From assembly GCF_014489615.1 (NCBI RefSeq), contig NZ_CP060825.1, forward strand, positions 496,001 through 560,000: a stretch of DNA of 64,000 nucleotides, written 5' to 3'. The notes beneath the pieces are model-generated. The model ran no database searches. It was not told where the DNA came from and saw only the letters and a program-made list of their open reading frames with translations. Positions 46,801 to 55,417 of this stretch are shown one piece after another. The number at the start of each line of letters is the position of its first letter. Position 1 is the stretch's first letter. The position numbers were made by a program, and so were the translations under genes. This DNA is from Streptomyces genisteinicus. Lineage in GTDB: Bacteria; Actinomycetota; Actinomycetes; Streptomycetales; Streptomycetaceae.

Positions 46801-47982
46801 TCAGATGACGCCGCGGTCGGCGAGGTCGTCGATGGCTGCCGCGTCGAGGCCGAGGCCCCTCAGCACGTCACGGGTGTGCTCGCCCAGCCGTGGAGCGCGC
46901 CTGTCGATCTGCTGCGTGAAGCCCGAGAAGCGCCCCGCGGAGCCCTGCACCACACGGGTCCGTCCGGTGTGCTCGTCGGTCACCTCGACCACCGATCCAC
47001 GCGCCCGCACCTGCGGGTCGGCGCAGATGTCGGCGGCCGTGTTCACCGGGCCGCAGGCCACGCCGGACGTCTCGAGCAGTTCGGTCAGGGGGGCGAGATC
47101 GTGGGAGGCCACGAAGGCGGCCACCCGTCCTTCGATCTCGGCACGGTGTTCGAGGCGGGCCGTCATGGAGTCGTAGGCCGCGAGATCCGGTGCGTCCATG
47201 GCGACGATGAGGCGGCGCCACATCTGCTCGGTCGACGCGGGCAGGGCCAGCCACCGCCCGTCCCGTGTCCGGTAGAGGTTGTTGGGGCTGATGTGCGGGT
47301 TCTCGTTGCCCTGGCGGCCCTGGGCCTCGCCGGTCGCGCCGTAGTCGGCGATGAAGTCCTCCATCATCCGCAGCAGAGGTTCGTACAGACCGATGTCGGC
47401 CAGTTGGGGCTCGCCGGTCAGGTCACGCTGGCGCAGTGCGAGCATCGCGGCGAACGCCGCGTAGATCCCGGTGACTCCGTCGGCGACCGGGTATCCGGCG
47501 AAGACCGGCGGCCCGTCGGGGAAGCCCGTGCGATGGGTCAGGCCCGCGAAGGCCTCGGCGACGCGGGCGAAGCCGGGGCGGTCCGCGTACGGGCCGGTCC
47601 GCCCGTAGGCGCTCACGTGCACCATGACGAGGTCGGGCCGGTGGGCGACGAGGTCGCCGAAGTCGACGGAGAAACGGCGCAGGGCGGCCGGCCGGAAATT
47701 GGTGACCACCACGTCCGCCGTCGCGGCCAGCCGCCCGACGAGGTCCGCGGCCTCCGGGTGGTGCAGGTCGATGGTCACGCTGGACTTGTTGCGGCCGATG
47801 ACCGCCCAGCCGGCGGACACCCCGTCCTCCAGCGGAGGGTAGCTGCGTGCCGGATCCCCGGCACCCGGCAGCTCGACCTTGATCACCTCGGCGCCGAACT
47901 CGGCGAGCAGCGAGGAAGCAAGGGGACCGGCCAGAACGGTCGAGATGTCCAGAACACGCACTCCATGCAGAGGCCCAGGCAC
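46801..47982 (-). CDS. Class III CoA transferase (CaiB/BaiF family)
   Basis: The 393-aa protein has typical family III segments. The N-terminal one is PLHGVRVLDISTVLAGPLASSLLAEFGAEVIKVELPGAGDPAR; others are KSSVTIDLHHPEAADLV, VVVTNFRPAALRRF and ADIGLYEPLLRMMEDF with the probable catalytic Asp. It moves CoA between acyl-CoA and a carboxylic acid, here likely the dicarboxylate brought in by the adjacent MatC-like carrier. GTG 47982 is chosen because GAAAGGA lies six bases upstream; the long upstream frame crosses the divergent promoter. A LysR gene is divergent, with a palindrome between. Confidence 0.9.
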   Translation of the reverse strand: MPGPLHGVRVLDISTVLAGPLASSLLAEFGAEVIKVELPGAGDPARSYPPLEDGVSAGWAVIGRNKSSVTIDLHHPEAADLVGRLAATADVVVTNFRPAALRRFSVDFGDLVAHRPDLVMVHVSAYGRTGPYADRPGFARVAEAFAGLTHRTGFPDGPPVFAGYPVADGVTGIYAAFAAMLALRQRDLTGEPQLADIGLYEPLLRMMEDFIADYGATGEAQGRQGNENPHISPNNLYRTRDGRWLALPASTEQMWRRLIVAMDAPDLAAYDSMTARLEHRAEIEGRVAAFVASHDLAPLTELLETSGVACGPVNTAADICADPQVRARGSVVEVTDEHTGRTRVVQGSAGRFSGFTQQIDRRAPRLGEHTRDVLRGLGLDAAAIDDLADRGVI

Positions 47983-48017
47983 GAAAAATCCTTTCACCGG
48001 CGACCGGCGCGTCATCG

Positions 48018-48041
48018 CACGATCGTGACTCACGGCACGAT
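48018..48041. promoter_or_regulatory. LysR-type operator candidate
   Basis: The perfect palindrome CACGATCGTG (48018-48027) overlaps ATCGTG-N8-CACGAT (48022-48041), in the 133 bp between the CoA transferase and LysR genes. The overlapping inverted repeats fit regulatory and activation half-sites of a LysR protein. Confidence 0.55.
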
Positions 48042-48115
48042 GTCGCAGCAGAACCGTCCTGGGAACCATGCGGGATACTGGCTCCGGTGCAAGGCAATGG
48101 CTATAACCTGTGCCG

Positions 48116-49006
48116 ATGCGAGTCGAACGCGCCAGATACCTCCTCGCCGCGATCAGCACGGGATCGCTCCGCTCGGCGGCAGCGCTCTGCGGTGTCAGCC
48201 AGCCCACGATCAGCCAGCAGCTCATCGCCCTCGAGGAGGAGCTGGACGCCGTTCTGCTGATCCGCAGCCGGGGCGGAGTCCGCGCCACGCCTGCCGGTGA
48301 GGCGCTCGTCGGCCCGCTCGGCCGGCTCGTGGCCGCCGAGGACGCCGTGCGCGAGGCGGCGCGGGCCGCCAACGGGACCTACCGGGGCCGGGTCTCCATC
48401 GGCGGCGGATCGGTGACCGTCGAGACCATCGTGGCCCCCGTCGTCGGACGGCTGCTCAGCCACCATCCGGGTCTGCGCTTCTCCGTACGGGAGGGCTCCT
48501 CGACCGACATCGAACGCGCCGTACGGGACGGTGACCTGGACCTCGCCGTGGTCACCACCCCCGACGAGCCGGCCCTCAGCGGCCTGACCCGGCAGCGGCT
48601 CATGACGGCGCCACTGGGCGTCTGGGCCCGGCCGGACCACCCGCTCACCGGTCAGGACCGGATCACCTGGGGCGATCTCGCGGCATGGCCGATCGTGACC
48701 ATGCGTCCGGGAACCGTCCTGCACCAGCGGCTCACGGAGCGCCTGCCGCAGGCCGAGCCGATAGTCGAGGCCATGACGGCACGGACCGTGGTCACCATGG
48801 TGCGCCAGGGCGCCGGGGTCGGACTGCTCGCCCGCTTCGGGCCGCAGGAACAGCCGCCGGATCTGGTCTGGCTGCCGCTGCTGGACGCGGAGCCGGTCGA
48901 GGCCTGCCTGGTCCAGCGCAGGGACAGCCAGCCGTCGCGATCGGCGACCGTCGTCCGCCGGCTGATCAGTGCCCGCGCCGGCGAACTGTCCGACCACGCG
49001 GACTGA
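48116..49006 (+). CDS. LysR-family transcriptional regulator
   Basis: The 296-aa protein has an N-terminal winged HTH (RYLLAAISTGSLRSAAALCGVSQPTISQQLIALEEEL) and a periplasmic-binding-like effector domain from about residue 90. Divergent orientation to a CoA transferase-carrier operon makes these its probable targets, with the dicarboxylate or its CoA ester as inducer. ATG 48116 gives the standard LysR N-terminus; GTG 48110 in the same frame is possible. TATAAC just upstream (48101-48106) is promoter-like and close to the start, so the leader is short or absent. Confidence 0.92.
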   Translation: MRVERARYLLAAISTGSLRSAAALCGVSQPTISQQLIALEEELDAVLLIRSRGGVRATPAGEALVGPLGRLVAAEDAVREAARAANGTYRGRVSIGGGSVTVETIVAPVVGRLLSHHPGLRFSVREGSSTDIERAVRDGDLDLAVVTTPDEPALSGLTRQRLMTAPLGVWARPDHPLTGQDRITWGDLAAWPIVTMRPGTVLHQRLTERLPQAEPIVEAMTARTVVTMVRQGAGVGLLARFGPQEQPPDLVWLPLLDAEPVEACLVQRRDSQPSRSATVVRRLISARAGELSDHAD

Positions 49007-49306
49007 CCGCGCCGGCCCAGCCGTCCCGGACCGCCCACCCGGCACCGCAAAAGCGCCGGCGTCGGCTCCTGCCGGGAGCTGCGGCAGCGAGGCCGCCAGT
49101 CGCCGGGCGCGTGGCGAAAGCAGCTCCGTCCGCCCGGAGGGCGGGGCCCGCGGCGCCTGGTGCGTGCGATCGCGAGGCGGAGGATCATCCTCGTACCGGG
49201 CGTACTCCGACGATTCCGGCAACGCGGCATGGGGGCACTCCCCCAGCGGTGGCCGGGGGAGTGCGTGCCGGGCGTCGCGCGCCAGGCGGGATGTGTCAGA
49301 CAAGGC
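49007..49306. other. Palindrome-rich 300-bp intergenic element of unknown nature
   Basis: No convincing gene is present. The stretch holds GCGATCGC (49166-49173), GAGGATCATCCTC (49180-49192) and a CCGCCC-GGA-GGGCGG hairpin near 49130. It also holds a 10-bp stem GCACTCCCCC/GGGGGAGTGC (49235-49264) with flanking pairing, and GCCTAGGC at the end. It has the look of a mobile or structured non-coding element; I think I have seen similar sequence in other Streptomyces intergenic regions but cannot verify this. Confidence 0.4.
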
Positions 49307-52300
49307 CTAGGCGGCCGGGGCCGCGGCGCGGGTGACCGCGACCGCCGTCGTGCGGGTGACGCCGCCCACGGTGACGGCGATGGTCACCGCGCCCTGGCGG
49401 AGGCCGGTGAGGCGCCCCGTCGCGGGGTCGAAGGAGGCGACATGGCGGGCGCGCGCGTCCTCGGTGCGCCCGATGTGGAGGCCGGGCGACCCCGACCAGT
49501 CCACGCTCACCGGCCAGGCCGCCGGCACCCTCCTGGTGCCCTGGAGCACGCTCGCGCCGACCTGTGCCGTGGTGCCCGGGGCCACCGTGGGCGGGGCGTC
49601 CAGGCGTACGTCGTCCACGTGGGCACGGGTCTGGACGGAGACCCAGTCCGGCCGGGGTCCGAACGGAGCGCGGCGGGCGGCCGCCTGCTCGGCGGGGCCG
49701 ACCGCGTCCACGCCGACCATCGACCACCCGGTGAAGCCGCCCTCGCCGGCGGGCGCGGCCGGGTTCTTCCCGGAGTTCCCGTTGACCAGGTACGGCACGC
49801 CCTCCACGTGGGAGGCGTGGAAGACGCCGACGTGGCTGCCGATCAGGGCCGCGCCCTTCCCCGTCGACCTGCGGAAGCCCGCCAGCCAGTCCTCGACCAG
49901 CGCGGCCTCCTTGCGGTCGCCGAGCTGGCTCGCCTTCTGCACCGTGGGGTCCCGCGGCGGGACGTGCTCGACGACCATCACGGACTGGACCCGGGGGTCG
50001 GACGCGGCCGCGTCGAGTTGCGCGCGCAGCTCCCTGATCTGCTCGATGCCGCCGCCGCGCAGACTCAGTGACGAGGTGTCGAGTGTGACGAAGCGGGTGC
50101 CGCGGTGGTCGAACACCCGGTGGGCGGGCCCGAACTCGGCGACGAAGTCGCCGATCCTGCCGCCCATGACCTCGTGGTTGCCGGGCACGTAGTACCAGGG
50201 CACGTCGTCGCCGAGTTCCTCCTGGAGGACGCGGCGGGCGAAGGCCAGGTCGGCGGGGGCTCCCTCGTCGACGAGGTCCCCGTTGACGACGAGGAAGTCC
50301 GGGCCGGCGGCCCTGATCTCGCGCAGGGTCCGGCGCGCCTGGCGCACCAGCGCGCTGTCGGGGTCGCGGGCGACGAACTGCGCGTCCGACATCACGGCGA
50401 AGCGCCAGTCGCGCGCGCCGGTGACCGCGGCGGGGTCGACGAGCGGGTCGGCGACCCGCTGCGGGGCGGGCAGGTCGATGGCCGGCGGGACCTGCGCGGT
50501 CAGGCCGTCGACGACGATGCGGCCGGTGTACTGCCGGTTGGCGGCGGTCTCCGCGAGATAGAAGCGGAACACCGACAGCGGGGTCGCCGCCCCGGCCGGC
50601 ACCGGGAAGACCACCTGGCGCCAGCCGGTCCAGGTGACGTACGGACCGCGCAGCAGATGGTCGGAGCCGGCGGCGTCCTTGAGGTGGAGGGTGGGCCAGG
50701 CGCCGTTCCCGTCGCCCTTGATCCACAGCGAGAACGACTGCGGCTGCCCCGGCACGGCGATGGGCTGCGAAGGCGCCGCGTAGGCGGCGCGGGTGCCCGT
50801 GGAGAGGGTGAAGTCGTAGGTCAGTTCCAGTCCGGTGCCGTCGTGTCCGTCGGGTGTCGCGGCGAGCGAGCCGTTCGCGCGCGCCTGGCTGAAGCGCCAG
50901 CCGGCGGCGTCGTCGAAGGCGGCCACGTCCTGTTCGGCCAGGCCGACGCTCACGCCGACGACGGTGGTCCGGCCGCCCGCCCGCACCGTCACCAGCCCGG
51001 CGCTGCGGCCCTCGGAGCGTGCGAGGACGGTGTAGCCGCCGCGTCCGTCGGGGCGGACGTCGAACAGGGCCCGGTCGTAGTCGAGGGTGACGTCGGCCGG
51101 TTCGACGGGCGCGCTGTTGCCCTGCGCGTCGTGGCCGAGGACGCCGAAGGTGCCGGTCGCGCCGGTGTCGGCGAGCGCGACGCGGCGCACGGTGGGCTCG
51201 ATGCGGGCCAGTTCACCGAGCACGGACAGCCGGATCGTGCCGCGGGCGCCGCCGCGTTCGGCGGCGATCTCGGTCGTTCCGCTGCGCCGGGCGCGGAAGA
51301 CGCCGTCGTCGTCGACCCGTCCGACGGAGGCGTCGCGGGCGTGCCAGCGCGGCACACCCGCGGCGGGTCCGTACGTCTCGTCGTAGCCCGCGGCGGTGAG
51401 CCGGCGGGTGAGTCCGGGGAACACCCGCTCGGGATGGCCGCCGAGGACGGGGTCGCCGGTCGGCGCGGTGCCCGCGGGCATCGCGGTCTCGACCCAGAAC
51501 CCGGTCAGCCGGCCGCTGCCGTCCGGCGCCGTGAGGGCGAGGCCGTTCGGGACGGTGCGCTCGCTGCCGTCGGAGGGGCTGTTCTCCACCAGGAGGGCGT
51601 CGCTTCCCGGTTCGCGGGCGAGGAGGGTGGAGGAGCCGCCGCCGTCGAGGTTGAGCGCGTTGTGCGCGCCCGCCTTCTTCATCATGAGGCCGAGTTCGGT
51701 GAGGGTGACGCCGCCGCTGTCGGCCTGGCGGCCGTCGACGGTGACGACGTGCATCCGGCGTCCGTCGGCCGAGAAGCCGACGGCGGTGCGGGGTGCGGTG
51801 GCGTTGTTGCCGGTGCCCTCGTGGTCCTGGGGCACGCCGTCGACGACGAGGAGTTCGCGTCCCCCGACGGCCGTGCGCGGTACGGGTCCGCTGTCGGTGC
51901 GGGGCCGGTAGGCGAGGGAGACGGGGTCCCCCGGCTCCAGTGCGGCAAGCGCGGACGCGCCGGCCTCGCGGCCCACGAGGACGGTGGTGTCCGCCGCGAC
52001 GGCGCCGGTGCCGGGCCGGTCGCGGACGGCGACGATCCTGCCGTCGCGGACCTCGGCCTCGGCGACGGGTGACGCGGCGTCGACGGTGAGGGCGCGGTCG
52101 GCCTCGCCCCAGGCGGAGGTGTAGGCCCCGATGCCGCCGGCGGGCACGTTGGCGGCGTTGTAGGCGCCGAGCGGCACCGGCCCCGAGGGGAGCGTCAGGG
52201 TGCCCTCGAAGTAGAGCTCCAGGACGCGTCCGGCACCGCCGGGGCCGATGCCGACGGCCTTGTGGGTCCCGTAGCCCGGGGAGTGGGTGAGCTCGCCGTC

Positions 52301-52783
52301 GCGGATGCCCGCTCCCAGCGGGGCGCCGGTCTGGTTGATGTCGAAGAAGTCCGCGTTGATCGCGGCCACGGTCCGCCGGCCCTCACCGGGGTCGTGGCCT
52401 GCCGCGAGGTCGCTGACGCTGCGCCGGTCGGCGACCTTCCCGGACGAGAGGTAGTCGGCGCGGACACCGGCGCCGAGGTCGACCGAGAGTTCGTCGACGC
52501 GCAGCCACTTGGCGGCTTCGAGGCGGTCGTAGGAGCTGAGCCGTACGCCGGGCGCGACGGGCCGCGCGCTGCGGGCGGTCTCGATGCCCGCCGGGTCAAG
52601 GGCCGGCGCGAAGGCCGTACCGGCGCCCCGGGCGGGGGGCGGGGCGATCGGCCGCAGTATCTCGGCGCTCTCGCGGGGCGGGGGGTCGGGTGCGGCGGCC
52701 GCGGCCGGCACGGCGGCGCCCGCCGCGAGGGCGGTGACGGTCGCGAGCAGCACGACGGTGTGTCTTGCTCTGCCAAGGCCCAC
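49307..52783 (-). CDS. Secreted phosphodiester glycosidase fused to metallophosphoesterase
   Basis: This 1158-aa exported protein has a signal peptide (GRARHTVVLLATVTALAAGAAVPAAAAA). A NAGPA-type phosphodiester glycosidase domain (about residues 100-420) follows, with NADFFDINQTGAP and NLDGGGSSTLL. Ig-like beta modules come next (region RWHARDASVGRVDDDGVF), then a jelly-roll-like domain. A calcineurin-type metallophosphoesterase (from ~residue 790) carries SDAQF, NGDLVDEG, GNHEVMGG, VVEHVPP and GSHVGVFH. A C-terminal Ig-like domain closes it. It probably strips phosphorylated sugars from wall teichoic acid or exopolysaccharide and releases phosphate. GTG 52783 has GGGAG upstream. The 308 bp before the next leader hold the divergent promoters. 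Confidence 0.88.
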   Translation of the reverse strand: MGLGRARHTVVLLATVTALAAGAAVPAAAAAPDPPPRESAEILRPIAPPPARGAGTAFAPALDPAGIETARSARPVAPGVRLSSYDRLEAAKWLRVDELSVDLGAGVRADYLSSGKVADRRSVSDLAAGHDPGEGRRTVAAINADFFDINQTGAPLGAGIRDGELTHSPGYGTHKAVGIGPGGAGRVLELYFEGTLTLPSGPVPLGAYNAANVPAGGIGAYTSAWGEADRALTVDAASPVAEAEVRDGRIVAVRDRPGTGAVAADTTVLVGREAGASALAALEPGDPVSLAYRPRTDSGPVPRTAVGGRELLVVDGVPQDHEGTGNNATAPRTAVGFSADGRRMHVVTVDGRQADSGGVTLTELGLMMKKAGAHNALNLDGGGSSTLLAREPGSDALLVENSPSDGSERTVPNGLALTAPDGSGRLTGFWVETAMPAGTAPTGDPVLGGHPERVFPGLTRRLTAAGYDETYGPAAGVPRWHARDASVGRVDDDGVFRARRSGTTEIAAERGGARGTIRLSVLGELARIEPTVRRVALADTGATGTFGVLGHDAQGNSAPVEPADVTLDYDRALFDVRPDGRGGYTVLARSEGRSAGLVTVRAGGRTTVVGVSVGLAEQDVAAFDDAAGWRFSQARANGSLAATPDGHDGTGLELTYDFTLSTGTRAAYAAPSQPIAVPGQPQSFSLWIKGDGNGAWPTLHLKDAAGSDHLLRGPYVTWTGWRQVVFPVPAGAATPLSVFRFYLAETAANRQYTGRIVVDGLTAQVPPAIDLPAPQRVADPLVDPAAVTGARDWRFAVMSDAQFVARDPDSALVRQARRTLREIRAAGPDFLVVNGDLVDEGAPADLAFARRVLQEELGDDVPWYYVPGNHEVMGGRIGDFVAEFGPAHRVFDHRGTRFVTLDTSSLSLRGGGIEQIRELRAQLDAAASDPRVQSVMVVEHVPPRDPTVQKASQLGDRKEAALVEDWLAGFRRSTGKGAALIGSHVGVFHASHVEGVPYLVNGNSGKNPAAPAGEGGFTGWSMVGVDAVGPAEQAAARRAPFGPRPDWVSVQTRAHVDDVRLDAPPTVAPGTTAQVGASVLQGTRRVPAAWPVSVDWSGSPGLHIGRTEDARARHVASFDPATGRLTGLRQGAVTIAVTVGGVTRTTAVAVTRAAAPAA

Positions 52784-53091
52784 AACTACTCCCGGAATAC
52801 GGCTTGTCGAGCTCGTGGTAAGCGCTGTCGGCGGACAGCATCGCGGTGCGCGGACGTGCGCACCAGGGGGCGGGGGGAACGCGGAGGGGAACGGGCTCTG
52901 TCGGGACCATGGACGTCCTGGCATCTTGCGCGGGCCCGGTGGCGGCGGCCCGGTCACCACGCCGGGGAGTGCTCCGGCTTCCGTCGACTGACGCAGTGGA
53001 GGACGGCGAAAGAAATCTGCAACAATTCACGATGCGAGACGCAGGGGACGTGTCATTGACGCACCGGGAATTCACTGCCAGTCTCTTGGGC

Positions 53092-53175
53092 GTGAGTCAA
53101 GCCGAGATTCTCGTTTCGCGTCTGCACGTCGATCTGCGACGTCTTGCCAGCGCGCTGTGTGCCGCCGGCCGCTGA
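53092..53175 (+). CDS. Cys-containing leader peptide upstream of sulfonate operon
   Basis: The 27-aa ORF contains SRLHVDLRRLASALC, matching the RLHVDL...SALC pattern of short leader peptides found before sulfur-assimilation genes in Streptomyces. Its single Cys codon (TGT, 53158-53160) lies five codons before the stop, and the stop itself sits in a 12-bp hairpin. Ribosome pausing at Cys when cysteine is short could change hairpin formation and so operon transcription. GTG 53092 is the assumed start; the frame is open further upstream (ATG 53032). There is no clear ribosome site. Confidence 0.72.
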   Translation: MSQAEILVSRLHVDLRRLASALCAAGR

Positions 53176-53197
53176 GCCGCCCCTGAGCGGCCGGCGG
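53162..53197 (+). promoter_or_regulatory. Attenuator hairpin overlapping the leader stop codon
   Basis: CCGCCGGCCGCT (53162-53173) pairs perfectly with AGCGGCCGGCGG (53186-53197). The left arm covers the last leader codons. It fits a transcription attenuator controlled by leader translation. Confidence 0.75.
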
Positions 53198-53582
53198 GCC
53201 CGCGGGACGGCGCCCCCCGGGGCCGCGTCCGGCACATCCCGCCCGGTGCCATGCGCCGGGCACGGCCCGGCCCGCGCCGCGGCACGGCCCTCCCGTCCGG
53301 TCCGGTAGACCTCCTCCGCCTGCGGATTCGTCCGCAGTCCGGGGCGGGTCCCTCCCCGGCGGGCGGGTCCGTCCCCGGCGGACCGGTGTGCCTCACCGTT
53401 CCCGCGCGCACCATCGCCCGCCCCGTACTCCGGCCCGTGCCGGTGCCGGTGCGCGCCGCATTTCCCGGCGCGCCGTGCGCCCTCGCCGTGCGCCGTTCTT
53501 TCTTCGCGCCCGGTGCTTTCCCGGCGCTATTCCTCCCCGTGCCCTCCCTCTGCCTTTCGTGCAGCAAATGAAGGAATTCCAC
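53198..53582. other. Long untranslated leader of the sulfonate operon
   Basis: About 385 bp without a gene separate the attenuator from the substrate-binding protein. It contains a CTGCGGA-TTCG-TCCGCAG hairpin (53320-53337) with a UUCG tetraloop, and pyrimidine-rich stretches. It may hold a second promoter; none is clear. Confidence 0.5.
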
Positions 53583-54605
53583 GTGCACACCACATCACGA
53601 CGCACATTTCTCGCTTTCACCGGACTGTCCGCACTCGCGGCCGCCGGCTGCGGCACGGCGAGCGGCAGCGGGGTGCGGAACACCGGGACGCTGCGCTACC
53701 AGGGCTGGGCGGGACAGGTCACACCGGCCGAACTCGCCGCCGAGCTCGGCTACCTGGAGGACGTGAGACTCGACTGGGTCGGCAACACCATCAGCGGACC
53801 GCAGGACATCCAGTCCGCGGCCTCGGGCCAGATCGACTTCGGCGGCGCGTTCAACGGCGCCATCGTCAAACTCGCCTCCCGCGACGCGCCCGTCAGAGCC
53901 GTCATCAGCTACTACGGCTCCGACGAGGCCGCGTTCAGCGGCTACTACGTCACCGAGGACAGCCCCGTGCGCACCCCGCGCGACCTGATCGGCCGCACGG
54001 TCGGGATGAACACCCTCGGCGCGCACAGCGAGGCGATGCTCGACATCTACCTCCGCGAGCACGGGCTGAGCCGCGCCGAGGCGCAGAAGGTGGAGCGCAT
54101 CGTCGTGCCGCCGGTCAACACCGAACAGACCCTGCGCCGGGGGCAGATCGACGTGGCCGTGCTCAGCGGCATCCTGCGCGACAAGGCGCTGGAGACCGGC
54201 GGCGTGCGCAAGCTGTTCAGCGACTTCGACCTGCGGGGCGCGTTCAGCGCCGGGACGTACGTGCTCACCGAACGGTTCATCGACCGGAACCCGGAGACGG
54301 TGCGCACCTTCGTCACCGGGGTGGGGCGGGCCCTGGACTGGTCGCGGACCACCCCGCGCGACGAGGTGGTGGCGCGGATGACCGAGGTCGTGCGCCGGCG
54401 GAAGCGCAACGAGAGCACCGACGCCCTCCGGTACTGGCGCTCCTACGGGGTGTCGGCTCCCGGGGGCCGGATCGACGAGCGGGAGCTGTCCGTGTGGGCG
54501 GACTGGCTCGCCGAGCGGGGTGACATCGAGCGGCGCTCCGTGGACCTGGGGACGCTCTGGACCAACGAGTTCAACGGCGGCGCCGGCGCCGCGGGGAAGG
54601 GCTGA
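53583..54605 (+). CDS. Sulfonate/taurine ABC transporter substrate-binding lipoprotein (SsuA-like)
   Basis: The 340-aa protein has a twin-arginine start (TTSRRTFLAFTG) and lipobox LAAAGCG, so it is a Tat-exported lipoprotein. The mature part follows the SsuA/TauA fold (LRYQGWAGQVTPAELAAELGYLEDV, SAASGQIDFGGAFNGAIVKLA, TVGMNTLGAHSEAMLDIYL). It captures an aliphatic sulfonate or similar organosulfur compound. GTG 53583 is chosen over ATG 53568 because GAAGGA is seven bases upstream. It heads an operon with ATPase, permease, flavin monooxygenase and TauD-type dioxygenase, under the leader-peptide attenuator. Confidence 0.88.
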   Translation: MHTTSRRTFLAFTGLSALAAAGCGTASGSGVRNTGTLRYQGWAGQVTPAELAAELGYLEDVRLDWVGNTISGPQDIQSAASGQIDFGGAFNGAIVKLASRDAPVRAVISYYGSDEAAFSGYYVTEDSPVRTPRDLIGRTVGMNTLGAHSEAMLDIYLREHGLSRAEAQKVERIVVPPVNTEQTLRRGQIDVAVLSGILRDKALETGGVRKLFSDFDLRGAFSAGTYVLTERFIDRNPETVRTFVTGVGRALDWSRTTPRDEVVARMTEVVRRRKRNESTDALRYWRSYGVSAPGGRIDERELSVWADWLAERGDIERRSVDLGTLWTNEFNGGAGAAGKG

Positions 54606-54607
54606 CC

Positions 54608-55417
54608 ATGACCGCGAAGATCAGTTTCCGGGGCGTCGGCAAGACGTTCCCGGGACGGGGCCGGGGCCCGGGCACGGTGGCGCTCGACGGCATCGACCTC
54701 GACATCCCCGCCGGGGAGTTCACCGTCGTCGTCGGCCCGAGCGGATGCGGCAAGTCGACCCTGCTGGACCTGCTCGGCGGTCTGGAGCGGCCGACATCGG
54801 GCGAGATCCTGCTCGACGGCAGGCCGGTGCGCGGCCCGGGGCCCGACCGCGGCACCGTCTTCCAGCAGTACGCGCTGCTGCCGTGGCGCACCGCCCGGGG
54901 CAACGTGGAGTTCGGTCTGGAGGCCATCGGCGTGCCGCGCCGGCAACGGGCGGAACGGGCGCGGGAGTACCTGGCGCTGGTGGGCCTCTCGGACTTCGAG
55001 GACCGGCACCCGCACGAGCTGTCCGGCGGCATGCGCCAGCGCGTCGCCATCGCCCGCAGCCTCGCCTACGACCCCGACGTCCTGCTGATGGACGAGCCGT
55101 TCGCCGCGCTCGACGCGCAGACCAGGGAATCGCTCCAGGACGAGCTGCTGCGGATCTGGCGGCGCACCGGCAAGACGGTCGTGTTCATCACCCACGGCAT
55201 CGACGAGGCGGTCCGCCTCGGGCAGCGGGTCGCGGTCCTCACCTCGCGGCCGGGCCGCGTCAAGGAGGTGGTGCCGATCGACCTCGGCGAGGTGTCGCCG
55301 GACGAGGACCCGCGCTCACGGCCCGAGTTCGCGCACCACCGCCACCGGATCTGGAGCCTGCTGCGCGACGAGGTCACCCGCGCCCAGCAGCAGGAGAGGG
55401 AGAGGACGGCAGCATGA
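54608..55417 (+). CDS. ABC transporter ATP-binding protein (SsuB-like)
   Basis: The 269-aa ATPase has Walker A GPSGCGKST, Q-loop VFQQYALLPW, signature LSGGMRQR, Walker B VLLMDEPFAALD and the switch His in FITHGIDEAV. This is the standard form for nitrate/sulfonate/taurine importers. It starts two bases after the substrate-binding protein stop and overlaps the permease by ATGA, so the three are translated together. Confidence 0.93.
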   Translation: MTAKISFRGVGKTFPGRGRGPGTVALDGIDLDIPAGEFTVVVGPSGCGKSTLLDLLGGLERPTSGEILLDGRPVRGPGPDRGTVFQQYALLPWRTARGNVEFGLEAIGVPRRQRAERAREYLALVGLSDFEDRHPHELSGGMRQRVAIARSLAYDPDVLLMDEPFAALDAQTRESLQDELLRIWRRTGKTVVFITHGIDEAVRLGQRVAVLTSRPGRVKEVVPIDLGEVSPDEDPRSRPEFAHHRHRIWSLLRDEVTRAQQQERERTAA

